A stretch of DNA of 64,000 nt from Verrucomicrobiaceae bacterium (GTDB lineage Bacteria; Verrucomicrobiota; Verrucomicrobiia; Verrucomicrobiales; Verrucomicrobiaceae): positions 118,641 to 182,640 of the forward strand of contig JAEUHM010000004.1 in NCBI GenBank assembly GCA_016795485.1. The letters are read 5' to 3'. The position numbers were made by a program, and so were the translations under genes. Every line of letters starts with the position of its first letter. Position 1 is the stretch's first letter. Positions 55,256-63,806 of this stretch are shown piece by piece. The notes under the pieces are model-generated. The model did not search any database and had not been told where the DNA came from. It worked only from the letters and a program-made list of their open reading frames with translations.

Positions 55256-57229
55256 ATGAACGCGCACAGGGCCAGAGTTTTCATACAGATGCTGCTTGTG
55301 GGGGCAGGGCCGCTCACCTTGTTCACGATTGGCATTCGTTTCCTTCCGGGCGGTGTATTGCCATGGCTTTGGTACATCATGACGTTGATTTTGGCCGTGC
55401 TGGCAGCGCTCATCTTTTCGGGGCGCGCTACGTTGCCACTCAAACAGGCGATTAGCGCCTTTCGGGGGCTCATCAATCCCGATAGAGGTGAGATGATGAG
55501 ACGATGGGTGCCTGAGGAGTTCTGGGCGGTAAGGGATGACTTGAAGAAGATGCTCAAGGACGTCGAAACTCGAAATGCTCAGCTCGAAGCACTTAGTACG
55601 CGGCAGGATCGTTCTACTAAAGCTGCGGAACGCGCCGCAGTGAGGTCACTGGAAGTTTTGCGTGGCCTGACAGACACCTTAAAAGAAGCTGTTGTGTTTA
55701 TTCATGGTGAGGGGCACATCGCCCTCATGAATGGGGCGGCTGAGCTAATGTTTCGTTCAGACGAGCACGAGATAACTCCAGGAATGGACGGTGCTGGTTG
55801 GTTGCGCCACGTGGCGGGTCAATTCGAGGGTGGAGCAGCTTTGGCCACTGAGTGGGAAGCTTGGAATAGCGGACCACCGGGATTGATGCAGGGAGAATGG
55901 ACGACGAAGGGTGAATCTCCGCGCGTCATCGCGGTCAAGACTTTTGGCGTCCGCGCTGACGAAGGGGAAGATTTGGGGCGTGTTTGGGTCTTCAGTGATA
56001 TCACCTCGGATCGTCAGGTGGCCCAACGGTTACAAGACTCGCAGAAACTTGAATCGATCGGGCAGTTGGCCGGAGGAATCGCGCACGACTTCAACAACTT
56101 GCTCACAGCCATCCGGGGAAGTCTGGCTCTCGCCCAATTGGATGGCGTTGACATCAAACAACAGCGTGAGCATTTGGAGAACGCAACCAAAGCGGCAGCA
56201 CATGCCACGGAGTTGGTCGGGCAGATTCTGGGCTACTCGCGGAGCAAGACGAAGGCGGCCTATGTGGATGTGAAACAGCTTGTCACTGAAACGCAGAACC
56301 TGCTGCGAGCGAGCTTAGATCCACGCATTCAACTTCAGTGTCGTGTGGAAAACGAAACGTGGCTCGCGGCGATTCCCCACGTTGAGTTGGAGCAGGTTTT
56401 GATCAATCTGTGCTTCAACGCACGCGATGCACTGGGCGATTCTGGCGGATTTGTTCAAATCTTCACGAGTCATTTTGTGAAGTCCCCTGGGTCTGCACAA
56501 GAACATGCCGCAGAGGCGCTTCCGGGCGAGTATGTCGTCGTTCATGTGAAGGACTGTGGCAGTGGCATCCCGCCAGAGGTGCAGCAGAAACTGTTTGAGC
56601 CATTCTTTACCACCAAGGAACCCGGTAAAGGCACTGGGCTTGGTTTGGCTACATCGTTTCGCATCATCCAAGACGCTGGCGGGTGGCTGGAGTTTGACAC
56701 CACTGTAGGTAAAGGGACCGAGTTTCGTGTTTATGTGCCACGGGCCACGAAGTTAGATGCGTCTCTCGTGAAGGATGAAGCCCCTGCGGCTCCACGTGAG
56801 GCACTAATGCCGACCCCTGCTCGTGGCAGTCAGGAAGGTCTGATCATGGTCGTGGATGATGAAGCATCGGTTCGGTCCATCGCCGTCAACATGCTGAAGT
56901 ACCTCGGATACAAAGTGATTGAGGCGTCCAGCGGCGAGCAGGCGTTGGAGCACATGAAAGTACTGCATCCTCACGTGGATGCGATCATGTTAGACGTTCA
57001 CATGCCCAGGAAGTCAGGTCGAGAGACATTCACTGACATACGAAAGGCCGGTTACGAAGCGCCTGTGATCGTGTGCAGTGGATTCACCATTGAGGCAGAA
57101 GAGTTTAAAGCCTCCACAGGAGAGCGCGGAGGCTCGGTATCAGTGATCCAGAAGCCATACACTTTGGAGAAACTCGCCAAAGTGGTGGGCAACGCTGTCG
57201 ATCTTAGCCATTCGGCCCTTCCTGCCTAA
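55256..57229 (+). CDS. Hybrid sensor histidine kinase / response regulator
   Basis: The 657-residue protein has two membrane helices (about 9-28 and 35-55) with almost no periplasmic loop. A coiled-coil/HAMP-like part follows, then a PAS domain (about 145-260). HisKA comes next with His277 in G-G-I-A-H-D-F-N-N, then HATPase_c with N-x-x-x-N-A-R-D-A-L, D-C-G-S-G-I-P and G-T-G-L-G-L-A. A C-terminal receiver domain carries Asp580 (M-L-D-V-H-M-P). The lack of a sensory periplasmic loop suggests it reads a signal through the neighbouring membrane protein, whose gene ends one base earlier. No separate DNA-binding response regulator is in the operon. Confidence 0.92.
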   Translation: MNAHRARVFIQMLLVGAGPLTLFTIGIRFLPGGVLPWLWYIMTLILAVLAALIFSGRATLPLKQAISAFRGLINPDRGEMMRRWVPEEFWAVRDDLKKMLKDVETRNAQLEALSTRQDRSTKAAERAAVRSLEVLRGLTDTLKEAVVFIHGEGHIALMNGAAELMFRSDEHEITPGMDGAGWLRHVAGQFEGGAALATEWEAWNSGPPGLMQGEWTTKGESPRVIAVKTFGVRADEGEDLGRVWVFSDITSDRQVAQRLQDSQKLESIGQLAGGIAHDFNNLLTAIRGSLALAQLDGVDIKQQREHLENATKAAAHATELVGQILGYSRSKTKAAYVDVKQLVTETQNLLRASLDPRIQLQCRVENETWLAAIPHVELEQVLINLCFNARDALGDSGGFVQIFTSHFVKSPGSAQEHAAEALPGEYVVVHVKDCGSGIPPEVQQKLFEPFFTTKEPGKGTGLGLATSFRIIQDAGGWLEFDTTVGKGTEFRVYVPRATKLDASLVKDEAPAAPREALMPTPARGSQEGLIMVVDDEASVRSIAVNMLKYLGYKVIEASSGEQALEHMKVLHPHVDAIMLDVHMPRKSGRETFTDIRKAGYEAPVIVCSGFTIEAEEFKASTGERGGSVSVIQKPYTLEKLAKVVGNAVDLSHSALPA

Positions 57230-57239
57230 ACAAGGCAGG
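57221..57239 (+). terminator. Hairpin at the kinase stop codon
   Basis: CCTGCCT (57221-57227) and AGGCAGG (57233-57239) form a perfect 7-base stem with a 5-base AAACA loop. The stop codon TAA (57227-57229) begins at the last base of the first arm. No clean U-run follows immediately, though a T-rich stretch lies further on (57254-57265). It may be an attenuator or mRNA-stabilising hairpin within the operon rather than a full terminator. Confidence 0.35.
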
Positions 57240-57267
57240 TTGCACATCGGCGAGTTTTTCGTTTTGT

Positions 57268-58896
57268 GTGCTCGTGTTTCACAACGAGCAACACGGCATA
57301 AACATCAGGAGTTGGCTGGTCGCCTTCACCTTGGTTGGTGTGCATCCCACGAAGGGCCAGTCATTCTTTGGTGAAGAGGTTGTGTTGCCGGAAGGCCATG
57401 CTCGGGCCCGATTGGCGGTGGTTGAGATGGACAAAGCTCTCGCCGCGCGGCTCATGCTCAGAGATGATCGCCAACTGGACTATTGGGACACTGTATTGCC
57501 CGCGCTCCAGGCCTCGGGGGATTTGAGAGTGCTCAAGATGGTCCTGGTCGAGGGCGATGCTGAGAGCATGCTATCCACAGGCAAAAACCAAGAGCATGAA
57601 ATGACGGTGAAGGTCGCTCTTGAAAAAGGCGACCTGAAAGACACGTCCGTCCAGACGGAATGGGATATCGATTTCCAGGGATTGCTTGTGAGAGAACACC
57701 AGCGCCTTTTGCCATGGTCGCACACGTCGTTGCTTGCCGCTCAGACAAGGCCACAGACACAGCAAGTTGAAATGGTGTTTGTAAGGCTGGAGGGCGGTAT
57801 GCATACGACCATGGGCAATATGAATGTTGGCAACTGTAGTCTGTGGCTATTGAGCTTACCTGGCGAGGAGTTCTTAGCTTGGCAGTTGCTGAGAGATGGT
57901 TTTCAGGACGATGCGGCGACTTTCCAAACGTGGATACAAAGATTAGCAGACGGCAGTGGCGTCGCGCTGGATGCCATTGCAGCATGTGGACCTCAGGCGA
58001 TTGTGGCGAAAGATCGTCCTAACCGACTTGTGAATCATTTAGAGTTTTCCGAGCCCACGGTGATGTGGAACGCGACCCATACCGGCTCAGACGAGTGCAA
58101 TGTTTCTGTGGCCCCGCGAGGCGACCAGCCAGAAATACTCCGTGGCTGGCTTGCTCAAGACGGGAGGGCGAGATTCATAGTCACTAAGCGTCTGTCGGCG
58201 GACTTAAGATCAAATCCAGCTAAACAAGATGCTCTGGCAGACGAAGCCCTGTGGAAGATTGAGACACCGGTGACTCCAGAGTGGAAGGCACGCGCGGAGT
58301 CTCTTTCAGACGCAGGACGTGTAGCTCTCGCTGAGTTGCTCCTCGCCAGTTGGAAGCAAGGGCAGGCAAGGATACAGGATGCAGTGCATTCGGTTGTTAG
58401 TTATAGGCATCTTGCAGATGAATCGACCCAGGCTTACGGAGCGGATGTGCGGCAATGGAGTGTGGATTGGCAGGCTGATGGAAGGCTCGTCTCTCATTCC
58501 TGGAAAACCGGACGTGTCATGGAGAGTGTGTTGCTTCCTGCTTGTGGCGCAGATGGCATGCCGGAAGTCGTAGGTGTAACGGAGACGGCCAAGGCACTTG
58601 AGTGGTGGGTGGTGAGGCACACACCGACCACAGCCCAGACAACGACCCGTCGGAAGGCTCCTGTCCCTACACGTAACCTCCATCTGAAGTGGGGAGACGG
58701 CAGGCTTTGGGTGCTGCCTGTGAGCGAGGAAGTGGAATCCTTTTGTGCAAGAGACTCACGCAGTGTTTCGGTGGCAGGGGGTGATGTAGCCTTGCGGATG
58801 AACGAGCTAGCCCAGACGATTCGTCTTCCGGTGAGTCGGGATTTTGAAACGGTTACTTTGGGAGAGGGATTGCGCGTGGAAGTTTCTTTGCACTAG
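57268..58896 (+). CDS. Exported protein of unknown function
   Basis: I do not recognise this 542-residue protein. Its N-terminus (L-V-F-H-N-E-Q-H-G-I-N-I-R-S-W-L-V-A-F) has a short hydrophobic run compatible with a signal peptide ending near H-P-T-K-G-Q, so export is possible. The body is beta-rich with many Trp, and no known motif. GTG at 57268 is used as start; GTG at 57274 is as good. It lies 38 bases after the kinase gene and 9 before the LolA-like gene, so it belongs to the same operon. It could be the kinase's ligand or a lipid-associated envelope protein, but that is speculation. Confidence 0.65.
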   Translation: MLVFHNEQHGINIRSWLVAFTLVGVHPTKGQSFFGEEVVLPEGHARARLAVVEMDKALAARLMLRDDRQLDYWDTVLPALQASGDLRVLKMVLVEGDAESMLSTGKNQEHEMTVKVALEKGDLKDTSVQTEWDIDFQGLLVREHQRLLPWSHTSLLAAQTRPQTQQVEMVFVRLEGGMHTTMGNMNVGNCSLWLLSLPGEEFLAWQLLRDGFQDDAATFQTWIQRLADGSGVALDAIAACGPQAIVAKDRPNRLVNHLEFSEPTVMWNATHTGSDECNVSVAPRGDQPEILRGWLAQDGRARFIVTKRLSADLRSNPAKQDALADEALWKIETPVTPEWKARAESLSDAGRVALAELLLASWKQGQARIQDAVHSVVSYRHLADESTQAYGADVRQWSVDWQADGRLVSHSWKTGRVMESVLLPACGADGMPEVVGVTETAKALEWWVVRHTPTTAQTTTRRKAPVPTRNLHLKWGDGRLWVLPVSEEVESFCARDSRSVSVAGGDVALRMNELAQTIRLPVSRDFETVTLGEGLRVEVSLH

Positions 58897-58905
58897 TCTG
58901 ACGAG

Positions 58906-59508
58906 ATGTGGAACGCACTGTTTGCGATACTTGTCATGGCATCAGCCGCATCGGCCGATGAGTTGAGTGACTTTCTTAGCCGTTGGAACGCCGTTGAGGC
59001 TAGTCGTGGTGATTTTCATGTCCGTTTCATCCAGGAAGTATCCAGTCCTGCTCTGGCAAAGCCTTCCACCTCACAGGGACAGCTTTGGCGATTTCGGGAC
59101 GGAAGTTTCCGGTGGGAACTAGGCCAACCGCCAAAGTCGATGCTTATTCGGCGAGAGAAATCAGCACGTTATTGGGAAGCAAGAGTAAACGTGTGGAAGG
59201 ATATCGACCCGAGCGACCGCAGGTTCCAGAGTTGGATGCCTTTTGTGGGTGGTGAGGGGCATGATTTGGCAGTGCTCACCAAGGACTTTGATGTGGCTTT
59301 GGAGTCCGCCGTGCTGACCTTGAAACCAAAGTCTGGTATGGCCAAGCGGCATCTCAAACACATTCAGTTGCAGTTCGATGAGTCATCTATGCGGCTCATG
59401 CAATTGAAGGTCGAGCAGATGGATGGCGGTGCCACCACCATGATCTTCAGCGCACCAGAAAAGACTGGCACATTAGACCGCAATACCCTGCTAGGCGAGG
59501 GAAACTAG
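58906..59508 (+). CDS. LolA-like outer-membrane lipoprotein carrier
   Basis: The 200-residue protein has a signal peptide (M-W-N-A-L-F-A-I-L-V-M-A-S-A-A-S-A). The half-barrel LolA fold follows (F-H-V-R-F-I-Q-E, G-Q-L-W-R-F-R-D-G-S-F-R-W-E, W-K-D-I-D-P), a family that ferries lipoproteins across the periplasm. It differs from chromosomal LolA in some hydrophobic-core positions, so it may carry another lipid or lipidated protein. It closes the operon that begins at 53136, nine bases after the unknown exported gene, and overlaps the end of the convergent DUF116 fusion gene by four bases. Confidence 0.85.
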   Translation: MWNALFAILVMASAASADELSDFLSRWNAVEASRGDFHVRFIQEVSSPALAKPSTSQGQLWRFRDGSFRWELGQPPKSMLIRREKSARYWEARVNVWKDIDPSDRRFQSWMPFVGGEGHDLAVLTKDFDVALESAVLTLKPKSGMAKRHLKHIQLQFDESSMRLMQLKVEQMDGGATTMIFSAPEKTGTLDRNTLLGEGN

Positions 59509-61232
59509 GCTGCTAGCGTCTCCTGAGGCTGGTTCTTCACCTCGAACTCTCGGCACCAGCCCTTGATCTCCAAATCGTTGAAGATCTTGCCAATGACGCG
59601 GCGCAACAAGCCCTTGAGATTGGCATTCTCAAGGGGTTGGAGGCTTCGGATAGCGGCTTCTTTGAACGCTTCAAGCTGCATCATGGCCTTCTCGTGCGCC
59701 CCGGTATCCAACGCCCAGTCGCGTAAGGTTGCATTGCTTGGTAGCTGACTCGCATCGCCTTTCCACACAGCATCCATCGTGGCTTTGGCATCACCCTTGG
59801 CCTTATCACGGAGCAGCGCCAACACGATGCTCGGACGAATGCCAGCCTGCACGCCTGCTGAGCTATCTTCACCGAGATCATCCAAGTCATCCCGGATTTG
59901 ATACGCAACTCCGAGCGCTTCGGAATACGCATCCAGTTCAGCTGCGACATCTTCTAACTTACCAGTGAGTGCCGCGCCTACTTTGAGCGCTACACCGAAT
60001 GCCGGTGCCGTCTTCCGTTTGAAAATCTCGATCACCTGGCTGGGTGTCAGGGGCTCCGGGTGTGCATTCCACAACAGCTCTGCTCCTTGGCCTCTACACA
60101 GCTCACGCTGACCTTCAGCGGCCACTTGTAGCATGGCCACGCGATTTGCAGCCCCTACAGACGAGTCTGCGAGCAGGCGGTAGCCTTCTCCGATCATCCA
60201 GTCGCCCACATTCAGCGCCACAGGCATGCCGTGCTCAGCGTGCAGCGTTTGCTCGCCATAGCGAGTCTCGTCGTTGTCCTCGATGTCGTCGTGGACGAGA
60301 GATGCCTTGTGGAACAACTCCACAGCGATCGCCGCACGCTTCAGGTCGTCACTCAGAGGTCCTTCAGGATCATCGCGCAATGCTTGGTGAGCAGCTACGG
60401 TCAAAAATGGACGCCAGCGGTTGCCCGCCCGTGCGAGCCACTCACGCGCTATCTCCTCCGTACGATCTTTCGGCTTACCTAGCAGTGCTTCCAGGCTCTC
60501 GGCAGAAAACCAGCCCCGCACTTCTTCATGCAGGGCATTCAAATTGAGCCGCCGAGTTTTGTCATCACTCGTGAGGTGAATGTAGTCCCACACCCAATCG
60601 ATATCCACCGTGGTATCAATGCAATCATCCTGAAGCAGCGGAACTGCAACCGCTGGGATCGCTGCGGCTTCAACATACGGGAAAGTCCGCTCAAGTACTG
60701 GCAGGCAGGAGATTCCCACGATCGCCTCGATCTTGCCCGTCTGGATCAAGCTCATCACGATGGCACTGCCTTCCGCTACGAGCACTGCATAGCCCAATTT
60801 CTCCGCTTCATTCTGAAAGTCTTGGATGGTGCACAAGCCGCACTGCTTGCAAAGAAGGCCGAACTCATCGAACGGCGCGGGGCACTTACTCTCCACCCTC
60901 AGGCACTTCGGCATCAGCAGCAGCCGCTTCTCATAAGGCACTGTGGCCAGAGATTCCCGCCAAGCTTCATTGCTCAGCAGGACGCCCACGTAATCAATGT
61001 AGACCGGATCGAACTTATTGTCCGCTATGATCTTCTCCGCGTGAGTGCGCAGTTCATCCAGCGGCATCGGGGGCACCAGTTTATGCTCCTCCACATAGGC
61101 GCGGATCTTTGCCAGCACATGGTCGCGCTCGATTTTCGTTTGCGGAAGGTTCTTCTTTGGCTGGCGGAAACGCCGCACCGTGAGAGGTACTGGCGGGGGC
61201 AGGGGGGCAGAGCGGACGGCTACAGTGGACAT
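59505..61232 (-). CDS. DUF116 - polyprenyl synthetase fusion
   Basis: The 575-residue protein joins an N-terminal DUF116-like domain to a C-terminal trans-isoprenyl diphosphate synthase. DUF116 spans about 60-240 and carries a Cys cluster near 115-136 (K-C-P-A-P-F, C-K-Q-C-G-L-C). The synthase spans about 260-575 and has both Asp-rich motifs: the first D-D-I-E-D (about 314-318) and the second D-D-L-D-D (about 447-451). The Cys cluster suggests an iron-sulfur or zinc site. Isoprenyl synthases make GPP to polyprenyl chains; length is not determined from sequence. I chose ATG 61232 (M-S-T-V-A-V-R); ATG 61280 is possible. It sits alone, converging with the LolA-like gene. Confidence 0.85.
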   Translation of the reverse strand: MSTVAVRSAPLPPPVPLTVRRFRQPKKNLPQTKIERDHVLAKIRAYVEEHKLVPPMPLDELRTHAEKIIADNKFDPVYIDYVGVLLSNEAWRESLATVPYEKRLLLMPKCLRVESKCPAPFDEFGLLCKQCGLCTIQDFQNEAEKLGYAVLVAEGSAIVMSLIQTGKIEAIVGISCLPVLERTFPYVEAAAIPAVAVPLLQDDCIDTTVDIDWVWDYIHLTSDDKTRRLNLNALHEEVRGWFSAESLEALLGKPKDRTEEIAREWLARAGNRWRPFLTVAAHQALRDDPEGPLSDDLKRAAIAVELFHKASLVHDDIEDNDETRYGEQTLHAEHGMPVALNVGDWMIGEGYRLLADSSVGAANRVAMLQVAAEGQRELCRGQGAELLWNAHPEPLTPSQVIEIFKRKTAPAFGVALKVGAALTGKLEDVAAELDAYSEALGVAYQIRDDLDDLGEDSSAGVQAGIRPSIVLALLRDKAKGDAKATMDAVWKGDASQLPSNATLRDWALDTGAHEKAMMQLEAFKEAAIRSLQPLENANLKGLLRRVIGKIFNDLEIKGWCREFEVKNQPQETLAA

Positions 61233-61322
61233 TGGAAGGGTTTGCGTGAGAGCTAAGGCATAACCGTGCCCTGAGGCCATGGTCTTGCAACTGCTCTCAA
61301 ATATTACCCGTTTGGTGCACTT

Positions 61323-61637
61323 TTAGCGAGCCCTAAGCCGCTCTGGAGGAAGTTTTTCCACCCGGTCCTTGAGTTCTTTGCTTGGCTTGAACTGAACCAC
61401 ACAGCGTTCTGGGATTTGAATCTGCTCGTGGGGAGCATTCGGATTACGGCCTAGCTTAGCGGCGGCCACCTTGACGGACAGAGTGCAGACCCCGCGGCAC
61501 GTGATCGTCGCGCCTTCGGCCAACTTGTCACCAATCGTTGAAAGCATAGCATTCACGATGAGTGCAACTTGTTCTGAATCTACTCCGGTTGAGCCTGAAA
61601 TGGCCGTTACCAGGTCTTTTTTGGTGACAGTGGTCAT
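61323..61637 (-). CDS. HU/IHF-family DNA-binding protein
   Basis: The 104-residue protein is a small histone-like architectural protein. It starts M-T-T-V-T-K-K-D-L-V-T-A-I, with the dimer helices and beta-arms (A-K-L-G-R-N-P) typical of HU. G-R-N-P is present, while the usual R-G-F-G at the arm base reads R-G-V-C. The C-terminal tail is basic (P-P-E-R-L-R-A-R). HU bends DNA and compacts the nucleoid. The ATG at 61637 is preferred over the longer frame. Upstream a TTGCAA, 16-base gap, TAAAAA pair may be its promoter. Confidence 0.9.
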   Translation of the reverse strand: MTTVTKKDLVTAISGSTGVDSEQVALIVNAMLSTIGDKLAEGATITCRGVCTLSVKVAAAKLGRNPNAPHEQIQIPERCVVQFKPSKELKDRVEKLPPERLRAR

Positions 61638-61760
61638 GTCAGAAAGATTTTTATCAAATCTCGCCCCCCTTGCAACATAGATGTTCTGCTTTTTCGGGGA
61701 AAACACTACGCGACTCGCCCTCTTTCCTCTTCGCGTTAATCGACGGCCTTAATGAGGCGT

Positions 61761-62675
61761 CTAGGACGTTACCTCGGCGAATGTCTTGAAATGCGTCTTG
61801 CTCAGCGCTCTCAGCGCATCCTTGCCGTGCTCATTTGCGATGTTCCTCGCTCGGTCCTTCACCATGCTCGACACCCCCTTCGGCAACTCCCCTCCGTAAT
61901 ACTCGCCGCCGTACTTCAGCCAGTTCACAAAGCGATCCCTCGCAATGATCGAAGCCGCCGCCACAGCAGGATCAGACTCCGCTTTCGTTCGTTGCACTAG
62001 CTCTATAGATCTTCCTCGGCTCTTCAGTGCCCGTTCCAGCACCGCCGGGTCTGCAAATTGATCCGAGACAGCTCGCGCGCAACCAGGGCGTTTCCCCAGC
62101 AAGTTCTCTATCACCGTCGAGTGACCCCAGGCCAGCAGCCGATTCAAGTTTTTGAACTTCGAGTACAACTCATTGTATTTCGGCGGCTGGAGCACGATCA
62201 CATCATACGCTATGCCCGGGATTGCAGTGATCTGCCGCGCCAGTTCCGCGATCTTGTTGTCACTCGTGACCTTCTTGCTGTCCACCGCACCCACTTCACG
62301 CAATTGATGGACGATCGCCGTGTCCACCCACACACCCGCTATCACCAGTGGCCCAAAGAAGTCCCCTTTGCCACTTTCATCCACACCGATGTGCTCCGCA
62401 AACATCTCCGGGTGATTCACCTCCTCGTACCCCAGCTCCGCCTGCTTCAGCACCTGTGGCTCCAGGACATTCAGCACGAAGTCCTCCGTATCCTTGCCCT
62501 GCACCACCACCTTCGGTCCCTTTTCATACACCAGCACATTCACCTTCCCCTTCGTTGCCGCAAACAGACAATAAGGCTTCGTCTCAAACGTCCATCCCTC
62601 ATGAGCGAGCACCATCTTCAAGTCATTAGCTTGGGCAGAAGTCAGGGCTTTCGTGTAAGTCGTCAGAGCGGGCAT
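61761..62675 (-). CDS. rnhC: Ribonuclease HIII
   Basis: RNase HIII cuts the RNA strand of RNA-DNA hybrids and removes R-loops and primers. The 304-residue protein has the extra N-terminal TBP-like domain (about 1-90) that distinguishes HIII from HII. A catalytic domain follows with the D-E-S-G-K-G-D-F-F-G-P motif (Asp99-Glu100, giving the acid pair) and D-S-K-K-V-T. The length is typical. It is divergent from mutY (gap 42 bases) and lies 123 bases upstream of the HU gene on the same strand. Confidence 0.95.
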   Translation of the reverse strand: MPALTTYTKALTSAQANDLKMVLAHEGWTFETKPYCLFAATKGKVNVLVYEKGPKVVVQGKDTEDFVLNVLEPQVLKQAELGYEEVNHPEMFAEHIGVDESGKGDFFGPLVIAGVWVDTAIVHQLREVGAVDSKKVTSDNKIAELARQITAIPGIAYDVIVLQPPKYNELYSKFKNLNRLLAWGHSTVIENLLGKRPGCARAVSDQFADPAVLERALKSRGRSIELVQRTKAESDPAVAAASIIARDRFVNWLKYGGEYYGGELPKGVSSMVKDRARNIANEHGKDALRALSKTHFKTFAEVTS

Positions 62676-62717
62676 GGAATGAGGTTGAACGTTGGCTAGG
62701 CTATCGCAGAATCGCTT

Positions 62718-63707
62718 GTGGCGAGTTCCAGAGATAGCAAGATCGTAAGCAAACTAGAGGCGTGGTTTGAGCACAACGGCAAGGACTACCCATGGCGCCA
62801 GACCACAGACCCCTACGCCATCCTCGTCTCCGAGATCATGCTCCAGCAGACCCAGATCACCACCGTCCTAGAGCGTGGCTACTACTCAGGCTGGATGAAA
62901 AAGTTCCCCACCTTTGCCGCACTCGCCGCCGCCTCTGAGGACGACGTCCTCAAAGCATGGGAAGGTCTCGGCTACTATCGCCGTGCACGCAACCTTCAGA
63001 AACTCGCTCAAGCCGTCATCGGCCAGCACGCCGGCCAGTTCCCGTCAGACACTGCCGCCATGAGAGCCCTCCCTGGAGTAGGCCCCTACACCGCAGGAGC
63101 AGTCGCTTCGTTTGCCTTTGACCTAGCGGCACCGCTCGTGGACGGGAACGTTGCCCGCGTGTTGTCTCGGCTCAACAACGACGCCACCCCCGTCGATACC
63201 CCACAAGCCCAAAAGCAACTCTGGCAGACCGCAAATAACCTCGTCCTACTCGCGGGAAGCCCCAGGCGATTCAACTCCGCCCTCATGGAACTCGGCCAAA
63301 CCCACTGCCGCCCCGAGAAACCCGCCTGCCTCCTCTGTCCCATCAAGGCCCACTGCACCGCAGACAACCCCGAGAGCTTGCCAAAAAAATCGAAACGCAT
63401 CGCACTCACCGAAGTCATTGAAAGCGCTGTGCTCAGCGTCAAAGACGGAGCCATCCTCTTGGAACAAGAAACAGGCCCCAGACGCACCGGCCTCTGGCGA
63501 CTACCCCGTGTTGAGACCGTCCCTACAGGTTGGGAGAGAGTCACCACACTCACCTACGGCATCACTAGGTATAAAGTGCGCATGACCGTCTTCCGCCCCA
63601 CAACCCCGCTCCCACCTGCAGAGCACCAGCGCTACATCCCATTCAGTCACCTCCCCACCGTAGCCCTAGCCAGCCCCTACAAAAAAGCGCTGAACCTCCT
63701 CCTCTAG
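62718..63707 (+). CDS. mutY: A/G-specific adenine DNA glycosylase
   Basis: MutY removes adenine mispaired with 8-oxoguanine, preventing G-to-T mutations. The 329-residue protein has the catalytic Glu39 (S-E-I-M-L-Q-Q-T-Q) and Asp142 (V-D-G-N-V-A-R). The iron-sulfur cysteines are spaced C-x6-C-x2-C-x5-C (Cys197, Cys204, Cys207, Cys213). A NUDIX-like C-terminal domain (about 230-325) recognises 8-oxoguanine. The start is GTG at 62718. The length is close to that of E. coli MutY. Confidence 0.96.
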   Translation: MASSRDSKIVSKLEAWFEHNGKDYPWRQTTDPYAILVSEIMLQQTQITTVLERGYYSGWMKKFPTFAALAAASEDDVLKAWEGLGYYRRARNLQKLAQAVIGQHAGQFPSDTAAMRALPGVGPYTAGAVASFAFDLAAPLVDGNVARVLSRLNNDATPVDTPQAQKQLWQTANNLVLLAGSPRRFNSALMELGQTHCRPEKPACLLCPIKAHCTADNPESLPKKSKRIALTEVIESAVLSVKDGAILLEQETGPRRTGLWRLPRVETVPTGWERVTTLTYGITRYKVRMTVFRPTTPLPPAEHQRYIPFSHLPTVALASPYKKALNLLL

Positions 63708-63724
63708 AGAACACCCAAAGCGGT

Positions 63725-63741
63725 GCAGTCATCCCGACTGC
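63725..63741 (+). terminator. Hairpin after mutY
   Basis: GCAGTC (63725-63730) and GACTGC (63736-63741) form a perfect 6-base stem with a 5-base loop, 17 bases after the mutY stop. No T-run follows, so it is at best a weak terminator or processing hairpin. Confidence 0.3.
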
Positions 63742-63806
63742 CTCCCAGTCGCTAGTGCAACTTGCGCAAAATACTCCGCCCATAACTTTGGAAGCCCGAT
63801 CCACCA

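Noticed and set aside
60528..61256. 242-residue plus-strand frame opposite the DUF116 fusion
   Set aside because: Antisense to a gene with clear motifs and rich in His and Arg from reversed codons.
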